From assembly GCA_050942995.1 (NCBI GenBank), contig JBMNOI010000065.1, forward strand, positions 1-20,983: 20,983 nucleotides of DNA, read 5' to 3'. A program made the position numbers and the translations under genes. The notes beneath the pieces are model-generated. The model made no database searches, was not told where the DNA came from, and saw only the letters and a list, made by a program, of their open reading frames with translations. How positions within the stretch are numbered: position 1 is the stretch's first letter; every line of letters begins with the position of its first letter. The DNA is from JBMNOI01 sp050942995. Its GTDB lineage: Bacteria; Chloroflexota; Anaerolineae; UBA1429. This document shows, piece after piece, positions 1 to 6,834 of the stretch.

Positions 1-1071
1 TCATTATATCTGATACGCGCCCTGCTCGACCTGAACGGGTCACATCGATATCGGCTGTACTTTAACGAGGCGCCTGCAGAGGGTTTTTTTCCTCAGGGAA
101 ATCGAGTCGAATGGCGCGTCATCCCTTTTCCCCGCATGTGGACGCATCTGCGCCTGGCCTGGGAGGTGACCACCCATCCGCCCGACGTGCTTTTTGTGCC
201 GGCTCATGTGTTGCCGCGAGTTCATCCGCGACGCTGCGTAGCCACCATTCACGATCTGGGCTATCTGCACTTTCCCGAGACCCACACGCCCAACGCCCGT
301 CGCTATCTCGACTGGGCCACCCGATTCAACGCCCGTGTCGCCCGGCGGATCGTGGTCGATTCCGAGGCGACCCGTGCCGACCTGATGCACTATTATGGTA
401 CCGAGTCCGAGCGGATCGTCGTCGCCTATCCGGCGGGCACCAGGGGAATGGCGCCGGTGACCGATCCGGCGGCGCTGGAAGCGGTGCGACAGCGCTATAG
501 CACCGGCCCGCGCTATATACTCTTTCTGGGCACATTGCATCCGAGAAAGAACCCCCTGATGCTGGTGCGTGCCTTTACGACGTTGATCCGCCGCAAGGCC
601 ATCCCTGACGATGTGCATCTGGTACTGGCCGGACAAAAGGGCTGGCTCTGGCACGATATCGTCGAGGCGACCCGCGCCCCCGAGACACAGGGCCGCGTGG
701 TGTTGCCGGGGTATGTGGCCGGGGAAGACCTGGCCGCACTGTTGAGCGGTGCCGAGGCGTTTGTAATGCCCAGTCTGTACGAGGGCTTTGGCCTGCCCGT
801 GCTGGAGGCCATGGCCTGCGGCACGCCCGTCATCTGCTCCAACACCTCATCATTGCCCGAGGTCGCCGGAGATGCCGCCCTGCTGATCGACCCTTACGAC
901 ATAGAAGGATGGGCCGATGCCGTGATGAGATTGCTCACCGATCACACACTGAGACACGATCTGTCGACGCGCGGTTTGGAGCGCGCTCGATCGTTTACCT
1001 GGGAGAACACAGCCCGACGGGTGCTGGCCGCCCTGGAGGCAGCCGCCGAGGAGGGCGATGGTGACGTCTGA
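1..1071 (+). CDS. Glycosyltransferase family 4 (group 1), 5'-truncated by the window edge
   Basis: The frame is open from base 1 without a stop, so the N-terminus lies outside the window; the first internal ATG (136) would cut into the N-terminal Rossmann domain. About 356 codons remain. The C-terminal half has the GT-B/GT4 nucleotide-sugar site: a YILFLGTLHPRKN segment, then PSLYEGFGLPVLEAMACGTPV with the E-x7-E motif, then a SSLPEVAGDAALLIDP segment. Members transfer a sugar from a nucleotide- or lipid-activated donor during polysaccharide or glycolipid assembly on the cytosolic membrane face. The substrate cannot be told from sequence. The stop overlaps the next gene by 14 bp, implying translational coupling and a shared pathway. 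Confidence 0.9.
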   Translation, partial: SLYLIRALLDLNGSHRYRLYFNEAPAEGFFPQGNRVEWRVIPFPRMWTHLRLAWEVTTHPPDVLFVPAHVLPRVHPRRCVATIHDLGYLHFPETHTPNARRYLDWATRFNARVARRIVVDSEATRADLMHYYGTESERIVVAYPAGTRGMAPVTDPAALEAVRQRYSTGPRYILFLGTLHPRKNPLMLVRAFTTLIRRKAIPDDVHLVLAGQKGWLWHDIVEATRAPETQGRVVLPGYVAGEDLAALLSGAEAFVMPSLYEGFGLPVLEAMACGTPVICSNTSSLPEVAGDAALLIDPYDIEGWADAVMRLLTDHTLRHDLSTRGLERARSFTWENTARRVLAALEAAAEEGDGDV

Positions 1072-1852
1072 AAAGTCGGTGGTGATGCCTGAGAAGGCAA
1101 CGGCGCCGCCCGGATCAGTCCGTATCCTGGGTGTACGGGTGGATGATGTCACCGAGGAAGAGACGCTGGACCTTTTGGTCCGCTATGTAGCCGAGGGCCG
1201 GCCCCGGCAGGTGGTAACCGTCAATCCCGAATTCGTCATGCTGGCGCAACGAAATCCCGAGTTCTACGTAGTATTAGAGAAAGCAGATCTGGCCATCCCT
1301 GACGGAGTCGGCCTGCTGTGGGCTGCTCGATTGCTGGAACGGCCGTTACGTGAGCGGGTGGCGGGATCGGATATGGTGCCGTTCGTCGCCCGGATGAGCG
1401 CGCAGACCGGCCATCGCCTGTTCTTTCTGGGCGCCGCACCGGGCGTTGCGGAAAAGGCGGCCGAGATCTTGATGCGTCGATATCCTGGATTGCAGGTTGT
1501 GGGCACCTACGCCGGCTCGCCCGATCCCGCTGAAGAGGACGAGATCGTGGCCCGGGTGCGGGCCGCCTCGCCCGATTTTCTGTTCGTAGCCTATGGCGCG
1601 CCGCGGCAGGACCTGTGGATCGCCCGTAACATGGAGCGGCTGCAGGTGCCGGTATGTATGGGCGTGGGCGGTAGTTTCGACTTTATCGCCGACGTGACGC
1701 CTCGCGCCCCCGAATGGATGCGCCGACGAGGGCTGGAGTGGCTGCATCGGCTGATCCATCAGCCCTGGCGCTGGCGACGCATGTCGGTGTTGCCTGTCTT
1801 TATCTGCCAGGTTATATGGAACAAACTCGGCGGTGCTGGGAGGAAGGAATAA
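1058..1852 (+). CDS. WecG/TagA/CpsF family glycosyltransferase (GT26)
   Basis: The protein has 264 residues, usual for the family. Family hallmarks visible are TVNPEFVMLAQ near residue 50, ADLAIPDGVGLLWAARLL near residue 78 (its Asp aligns with the proposed catalytic Asp of TagA), FLGAAPGVAEKAA, YGAPRQDLWI and a GVGGSFDFIAD...RAPEWMRRRGLEWLHRL block. Family members add N-acetylmannosaminuronate or N-acetylmannosamine to undecaprenyl-linked GlcNAc; the exact sugar here is unknown. ATG 1058 is chosen because GAGGAGG lies just upstream; GTG 1061 is an alternative. With the preceding GT4 enzyme it suggests an exopolysaccharide or cell-surface glycan operon. Its stop and the next start share one base (TAATG). 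Confidence 0.9.
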   Translation: MVTSEKSVVMPEKATAPPGSVRILGVRVDDVTEEETLDLLVRYVAEGRPRQVVTVNPEFVMLAQRNPEFYVVLEKADLAIPDGVGLLWAARLLERPLRERVAGSDMVPFVARMSAQTGHRLFFLGAAPGVAEKAAEILMRRYPGLQVVGTYAGSPDPAEEDEIVARVRAASPDFLFVAYGAPRQDLWIARNMERLQVPVCMGVGGSFDFIADVTPRAPEWMRRRGLEWLHRLIHQPWRWRRMSVLPVFICQVIWNKLGGAGRKE

Positions 1853-3588
1853 TGCGTCGAACCGCGATGGTGCTCTTGATCACGCTGGCCCTGTTGATGC
1901 TGGCCATGCCCGCGCTGGCCCAGGGCGACCCGGTTCGCCTGGACGCCATAGACGTCTATGTGACGGTGCTGGAGGACGGCCGCCTGGACGTGCGCTACAC
2001 GCTCACCTTTACCGAGCTGGAGGCCGGGCGGGATCGTATCCAGCAGGTGGGTCCCTTCTTTCCCCGCGAGCACACCATCGTCTCGGCCACGGGTGAAGGA
2101 CCCGACGGCCCCCTCGATGTCTCACTACAGGGGGGGCCAGAGTTCTATCAGGTGAATCTCGGCGCCCGCACCCGGCAGAACGAGACATACCGTGTAATGA
2201 TACGCTACACCGCCGATCGTTCGGTATTCGATCCCACCGAGGTCGAGGGGCGGCCTTATGCCGCCATCGGTTGGGCGCCCTTTCAGTGGGCGTTGCCCAT
2301 CACGCGGCAGACGATCACCTATGTGCTGCCTATCGAGTTACCCTCGGACATTACCGAGCCCGAGCAGGTAACCGACGAGATCGTCGACGCCACCGGCCTA
2401 CTCACCGAGGATACCACCGCCTATGATCGTTGGGTCTATTTCCCCACGCCCGACGAACCCACGGGCAATGTGTATCTATCGTTCCTGGTGCAGCGCGACA
2501 ACCTGCCCCCTGAGGCGCAGATGATGCCGCGCTTTTTTCTGCCGGCCGAGTATATCACCACCACCCGAGAGACGCCCATCCCGTTGACTCCCGAGACTCC
2601 GGAACCAGACATTGCGCCGCCCCCGGTAGGGTCACTGGAGCTCTCGCAGGACGCGCTGAGCCTGACCTGCTGTCTGGGCGCGCTCATTACGCTGGGCGTG
2701 CTGGGGCTGCTCATCTGGGCGTTACGTAAACGCAAACCCAAATCGACATACGAGCCCCCCGAGATCGAGATTGAGACCTTTCAGACGCCGGGCGTGGTGC
2801 CCGATTTGAACGCGATCGAGACCGCCTTCTTTATGGGAAACTCGACCAAGACCATCGCCCTCATCGTGCTGGCGCTGGAGCAACGCGGCGTGGTGAACAT
2901 CGTGAACCATTCACCGCTGCAACTGGAATTGCTCCAGCCCGACGCCGAACTGAACGCTTATGAGAAGGCGCTGGTCGACGCCATCAAAGAGGATGGGACC
3001 ATCGATCGCTCGCGCATCTCTGATATTCTTGCCGCCGTGGCCTCTGTGGTACAGCCCAAGATGTGGAACGCGGACCCCCAGGCCACTCGAGAGACCTACC
3101 GGCGACGGATCGACACGGCCTGGGATGAATACGAACGCGAGTATCGCCGCCATCCCCAGCCGCGTCCGGTGTTCCATTCGCCCTATATCCCGTGGATCAT
3201 CCTGAGCGATCGACGCTATACCGGCGCTCCGGCGACGGGCACCGGCGCGCCTCGTCCGGGGGGCCCCGGTGGCCTGGCTCAGGCCGCCGGAGAGGCCATC
3301 GCCCCCATCGAGCGCATGGCCGACAACCTCACTCGTGGCGTCGAAGAGACCATCAGTGGCACCGTGGGGCGTATCGAAGAACGCATCTCCGGCCTGTTTG
3401 GCGATGGCGAGGCCGGCTATGATGCCTGTCACAGCGCATGCCACTCGGCCTGCCATTCCGCCTGTGTGCACGATGCCTGTCACTCGGCCTGCGTGCACGA
3501 TGCCTGTCACAGCGCCTGTCACTCGGCCTGTGTATGCCACAGCGCCTGCCACAGCGCCTGTCATTCGGCCTGTGTGAGCCGATTCTAG
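1852..3588 (+). CDS. DUF2207-type membrane protein with a C-terminal His-Ser-Ala-Cys repeat tail (candidate RiPP-like substrate)
   Basis: The protein has 578 residues. ATG 1852 is preferred over the in-frame ATG at 1714 because it starts a clean signal peptide (hydrophobic residues 5-22, cleavage after ALA at 23) and has GGAGG 8 nt upstream. Residues about 25-265 form the extracytoplasmic beta-rich DUF2207 region. A single TM segment lies near 270-292, followed by RKRKPK, placing the C-terminal half in the cytosol. That half has a helical domain (about 310-440), a Gly/Pro-rich linker, and an amphipathic stretch before residue 523. Residues 524-574 are an array of HSAC and HDAC units with 13 Cys and 11 His, ending VSRF. 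The DUF2207 function is unknown. The tail is unusual for the family and sits directly before a radical SAM/SPASM gene, suggesting that enzyme acts on it. A metal-binding tail is the main alternative. Confidence 0.88.
   Translation: MRRTAMVLLITLALLMLAMPALAQGDPVRLDAIDVYVTVLEDGRLDVRYTLTFTELEAGRDRIQQVGPFFPREHTIVSATGEGPDGPLDVSLQGGPEFYQVNLGARTRQNETYRVMIRYTADRSVFDPTEVEGRPYAAIGWAPFQWALPITRQTITYVLPIELPSDITEPEQVTDEIVDATGLLTEDTTAYDRWVYFPTPDEPTGNVYLSFLVQRDNLPPEAQMMPRFFLPAEYITTTRETPIPLTPETPEPDIAPPPVGSLELSQDALSLTCCLGALITLGVLGLLIWALRKRKPKSTYEPPEIEIETFQTPGVVPDLNAIETAFFMGNSTKTIALIVLALEQRGVVNIVNHSPLQLELLQPDAELNAYEKALVDAIKEDGTIDRSRISDILAAVASVVQPKMWNADPQATRETYRRRIDTAWDEYEREYRRHPQPRPVFHSPYIPWIILSDRRYTGAPATGTGAPRPGGPGGLAQAAGEAIAPIERMADNLTRGVEETISGTVGRIEERISGLFGDGEAGYDACHSACHSACHSACVHDACHSACVHDACHSACHSACVCHSACHSACHSACVSRF
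3421..3573 (+). repeat. In-frame HSAC-repeat array in the tail of the DUF2207 protein
   Basis: These 51 codons encode a DAC cap, three HSAC, VHDAC-HSAC, VHDAC-HSAC-HSAC, a VC spacer and three more HSAC. In total there are nine HSAC units, two HDAC units and 13 Cys, each Cys four residues from the next inside a block. The 12-base units differ at synonymous positions: His is CAC or CAT, Ser is AGC, TCG or TCC, Cys is TGC or TGT. The peptide pattern is therefore better conserved than the DNA. Confidence 0.95.
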
Positions 3589-3595
3589 AGGGATC

Positions 3596-5023
3596 ATGAC
3601 CGATACCGATCGCAACAACACCATCAGCTTGCAGCGCTTTGCCGCCGATCTGGTCGAGGCGACGCGCGAATATATCTATATCCGCCCTGAGGACGGCCTG
3701 ATCATCATGCGCCCCAATCGCATGAATTTCTTGAACGAGACGGCCACCCTCATGCTGCAGATGCTCTACGGCCGCGATGAGGGGCCCGATGTGGAGGATG
3801 TGGTGCGCACCGTGGCCGGGCGCTATGGTGTGGATGAGGAGCGCGTGCGGGCCGACCTGCGCAATCTGTTGATCAGCGTCTCGGCGCTGTTGAACGACAA
3901 CCTTTGCGCCGCGCCCAGTGTGCGACAGACGGCCTATGGCAGCCACCGACGCGAGTTGCCCGTGCTGTCCGAGATCGCCCTGACCTATCGTTGCCAGAAT
4001 CGCTGTACCTTTTGTTACGCCGATGCCCCCGAACGCGGCGCAGAGGTGCCCGAAATGAGCACCGACGAGGTCAAGGTCATCATCGACCGCATCTATGATG
4101 AGGCCCACTGCCCCACCGTATCATTTACCGGCGGCGAGCCCACCCTGCGGGATGATCTGCCCGAGCTCGTCGCCTATGCGCGGAACAAGGGCATGCGCGT
4201 CAACCTCATCACCAACGGGCTGCGCTGTGCGGATGCCGACTATGTGCAGAGCCTGGCCGATAGCGGCCTGCACTCGGCGCAGGTGAGTATCGAGGGGGGC
4301 AGCGCAGAGATACACGACACCATCACACGCCATGCCGGCTCGTGGGAACGCTCGGTGGCCGCTGTGCGCAATCTGCGCGCCGCAGGAATTCACACGCACA
4401 CCAACACCACCATCTGCGGCGGCAACCGGGAACATCTGCCGGAGCTGGTGGACTTTATCGCGCAGGACCTCGAATCCGAATACTTTTCCATGAATATGGT
4501 GATCCGCACCGGCACGGCGCTGGAGCATCAGCAGGATGCGATTCGCTATACCGAGGTCGGCGCCATGATCGAGGCCATCCAGCGCCGCGCCCGGGAGCGG
4601 GGCGTGCGGCTGGTGTGGTACTCACCGGTGCCCTATTGTCTGTTCAATCCGGTACAGGCTAATCTGGGCAGCAAGTCGTGCGCCTGTGTGGACGGTCTCA
4701 TCTCGGTGAATCCGTCGGGCGAACTGTTGCCCTGCTCCAGTTTCGAGCGCGGCATCGGCGATCTGCTGCACCGAACATTCGAGGAAGTATGGTATTCGCC
4801 GACGGCGCGCTACTGGCGCAACAAAGAGTTTGTGCCACCGATGTGCGCCCGTTGCGAGATTCGCGATATCTGTTGCGGCGCATGTCCCCTCTACTGGGAC
4901 GAGCGCAAAGGGTTCGACGAGCTTGAGGATGTGGCGCCGGGCGGCCCCCTATGGGCGATGCCGCTCTGGCAGATCAAAAAGGCCCTTCTGTCCCGCACAT
5001 GGGGCGTGGGCCTGAGGCGTTGA
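3596..5023 (+). CDS. Radical SAM/SPASM peptide maturase with N-terminal PqqD-like (RRE) domain
   Basis: The protein has 475 residues. Residues about 26-100 (YIYIRPEDGLIIMRPN, then FLNETATLMLQML and a short helical C-terminal part) look like a PqqD/RiPP recognition element. The radical SAM core has the 4Fe-4S motif C133-x3-C137-x2-C140, followed by TGGEPTLR (178-185). The C-terminal SPASM domain supplies C362, C364, C380, C417, C420, C426, C427 and C430 for auxiliary clusters, plus an IGDL...FEEVWYS segment. Related enzymes (for example PqqE, MftC, AlbA, ranthipeptide synthases) reductively cleave SAM and crosslink or modify residues in a ribosomal peptide. The gene starts 7 nt after the HSAC-tail gene, with AGAGGG as ribosome site, so the tail is the obvious candidate substrate. 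The reaction (Cys thioether, His-Cys link, epimerisation or other) is not predictable from sequence. Confidence 0.9.
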   Translation: MTDTDRNNTISLQRFAADLVEATREYIYIRPEDGLIIMRPNRMNFLNETATLMLQMLYGRDEGPDVEDVVRTVAGRYGVDEERVRADLRNLLISVSALLNDNLCAAPSVRQTAYGSHRRELPVLSEIALTYRCQNRCTFCYADAPERGAEVPEMSTDEVKVIIDRIYDEAHCPTVSFTGGEPTLRDDLPELVAYARNKGMRVNLITNGLRCADADYVQSLADSGLHSAQVSIEGGSAEIHDTITRHAGSWERSVAAVRNLRAAGIHTHTNTTICGGNREHLPELVDFIAQDLESEYFSMNMVIRTGTALEHQQDAIRYTEVGAMIEAIQRRARERGVRLVWYSPVPYCLFNPVQANLGSKSCACVDGLISVNPSGELLPCSSFERGIGDLLHRTFEEVWYSPTARYWRNKEFVPPMCARCEIRDICCGACPLYWDERKGFDELEDVAPGGPLWAMPLWQIKKALLSRTWGVGLRR

Positions 5024-5039
5024 TCGCGGAGGCAGAGGT

Positions 5040-6218
5040 ATGGCCAAAACGGCAGATCGCATGAATCTAACCGAGTACTATCGCTACCTGGACGAAAAGC
5101 GCCGGGAGCTGGAAGCCTGCTACCGCGATGTAGAAGAGGTCCAGTTTCAGTTCAACGACATATTCAAGCGTGAGCTGGCCCTTTGGCAGGAAAAGTTCGC
5201 CTTCTGCTATCCGCGGGTGGTTGCCGGACGCGAGGAATTGCCCACCGAATTCGCCGCCGCGCTGGATCGCGTCGAGGCCGAGGAGCAAGAGCGTATCCGC
5301 AACGAGATGGCCGACCTGGATAAGCAGGTACGTGACGGACGTGCCGAGATGGATCGCCTCACCGCCGAAGCGCAAGAGGCCACCGAGTCGCTCCAGGCGA
5401 TGGCCCCGCGCCTCAACGCCGAGGAACAAAAGCTGCAGGCAAGGGTCGTGCGACTGCAGGACGAATATGCCCACGCCTTTGAAGAGGCCGAAGCGCTGCG
5501 CGCCTCTCCCCTGGGTCGGCTCACGAACGGCGGCAAGATCCGTCGCCTGCAAAAGGCGCAACGCACGGCCCGTAAGAAACAGGAACAGGCCATGCAGCGA
5601 CTGCGCGCCATCCGGCAGGAGTGGCAAAAAACGCTCAACGATACGGGCGAGCGTCAGTCCGAGCTACGTGAAAAATGGCACCAGTTGAGCGTCGAGGTCG
5701 CCCGCGCTCAGGGGCAGCGCGATCACCTGGAGGCCAATTTCGATGCGCTGGCCGGAGAGGCCGCGGTACAACGTTATCTGGAAGAGATGAAAGAGGCCCC
5801 GGACGTGCCCGGAGAACTGGGCGAGGCGCTTGAGGAGCTGGTCAGGCGCAACTACATCCGCTGGGACTATGAGCAGGGGCTGCAATCGGTGGCCGAGGCG
5901 CTGGGAATGCTCAACGGCATCAACGAGGGGCTCAAGCGCTTCCTGCGCAGCGTAAGCACCGTGGTGCAGGAGCAGCGCCGCTACAATCTGCCGGTGACCC
6001 GCGTACAGATTCCGCCCATCGTTTTTTCTGTGCACAACATCTGGCGAGAGCTTCAGGCGCAGGTGAAGGATGAAAGGCAGATGGGGGCGAATCCGCGCCA
6101 GTTTTCGGCCATCGTCGAGCGCACCCTCACCAAACGCCTGCCCGATGAGGCCATTCAGGACTTTTTCGAGCAGATGGGCCAGGTGCTGAATCGCGCGACC
6201 GCCTCCTGGAAGAAATAG
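5040..6218 (+). CDS. Coiled-coil protein of unknown function in the radical SAM cassette
   Basis: The protein has 392 residues and I do not recognise the family. Residues about 70-245 are strongly Glu/Arg/Gln/Lys-rich with heptad-like spacing, consistent with a long coiled coil broken near residue 160 by a SPLGRLTNGGK loop, possibly making an antiparallel hairpin. Residues about 255-392 look like a separate helical domain. No signal peptide or TM segment is seen, so it should be cytosolic. ATG 5040 has GGAGG 7 nt upstream and begins 16 nt after the radical SAM stop, indicating the same transcript. It may scaffold the membrane-anchored substrate and the maturase, but that is only inference from position. 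Confidence 0.8.
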   Translation: MAKTADRMNLTEYYRYLDEKRRELEACYRDVEEVQFQFNDIFKRELALWQEKFAFCYPRVVAGREELPTEFAAALDRVEAEEQERIRNEMADLDKQVRDGRAEMDRLTAEAQEATESLQAMAPRLNAEEQKLQARVVRLQDEYAHAFEEAEALRASPLGRLTNGGKIRRLQKAQRTARKKQEQAMQRLRAIRQEWQKTLNDTGERQSELREKWHQLSVEVARAQGQRDHLEANFDALAGEAAVQRYLEEMKEAPDVPGELGEALEELVRRNYIRWDYEQGLQSVAEALGMLNGINEGLKRFLRSVSTVVQEQRRYNLPVTRVQIPPIVFSVHNIWRELQAQVKDERQMGANPRQFSAIVERTLTKRLPDEAIQDFFEQMGQVLNRATASWKK

Positions 6219-6266
6219 AGAGAACGGTTTACCGGTCTACACCTCGATGATAGAAAGAGCTGAGAT

Positions 6267-6758
6267 ATGAAAAAAGCCGCCGCCATCGTGATCGTTCTAC
6301 TCTCCATTCCGTTCTACTTGTTCGGCATTTTGTTCCTGATCGCCTCCTCCGGCCAGGCCACCCGACTGGTGCCCGGGCTGGTGATGGTCGCCATCGCCAC
6401 CGGCCTGCTCATCGGCGGGATACGCTGGCTACGACGCATGGCCGACCGTAGCCCCGAGGCGTTGCGTACCGGCGCTATAGAGTTGGCCCGTCGCCTGGGT
6501 GGAGAATTGACCGCCTCCCAGTTCCGCGCCGAATATCGCATCTCGAACGATCTGGCCCTCAGAACGCTGGACGGCCTGGTGGCCGAGGGGAACGCCGTGC
6601 GCGAGGAGCGTGAGAGCCGAACGGTGTATGTGTTCACCGGGCTCAAGCCATCGCTCAGCGAAAAGCGCTGCCCCTACTGCGGCACTCAGCTTCCCGTCCG
6701 TACGGCGCTGCGCAAATGCCCCAATTGCGGCGGCCAGCTCGAGATCACCAAGACCTGA
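6267..6758 (+). CDS. Small two-TM protein with winged-helix-like middle and C-terminal zinc ribbon
   Basis: The protein has 163 residues. TM segments are at about 5-27 and 34-54, followed by RWLRRM, so the remainder should be cytosolic. Residues about 65-125 (EALRTGAIELARRLGG, then SNDLALRTLDGLVAEGNAV and a basic beta-hairpin) resemble a small winged-helix domain. The C-terminus has a zinc ribbon with C135, C138, C151 and C154 (CPYC and CPNC knuckles). No enzyme motif is seen. It lies 48 nt after the coiled-coil gene on the same strand. It may be a membrane-tethered sensor or adaptor, but no precise function can be assigned. Confidence 0.8.
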   Translation: MKKAAAIVIVLLSIPFYLFGILFLIASSGQATRLVPGLVMVAIATGLLIGGIRWLRRMADRSPEALRTGAIELARRLGGELTASQFRAEYRISNDLALRTLDGLVAEGNAVREERESRTVYVFTGLKPSLSEKRCPYCGTQLPVRTALRKCPNCGGQLEITKT

Positions 6759-6834
6759 CCGTGATGCGCTCTCACCGCATGTCCGGCGCAGCGTGCCTCG
6801 AGGAGATCATCGTCTCCAAAGAGCGGGCTGCGCC

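Noticed and set aside
1714..1851. Upstream in-frame ATG extension of the DUF2207 protein
   Set aside because: It lies wholly inside the WecG/TagA gene and would bury a clear signal peptide; ATG 1852 has a good ribosome site and a TAATG junction.
3421..3573. CRISPR-like or satellite DNA array
   Set aside because: The 12-base units are in frame, encode a regular peptide and have no unique spacers.
2911..3624. Long - strand frame with repetitive Thr/Gly/Val sequence opposite the DUF2207 tail
   Set aside because: Its repeats are the antisense of the HSAC array and it has no independent domain or ribosome site.
3353..4108. Long - strand frame across the DUF2207/radical SAM junction
   Set aside because: Antisense shadow in GC-rich DNA; composition is unlike a folded protein and the + strand genes are well supported.
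6610..6834. 75-codon N-terminal extension of the metalloprotease
   Set aside because: It overlaps the zinc-ribbon gene in another frame and would hide the lipobox signal peptide.
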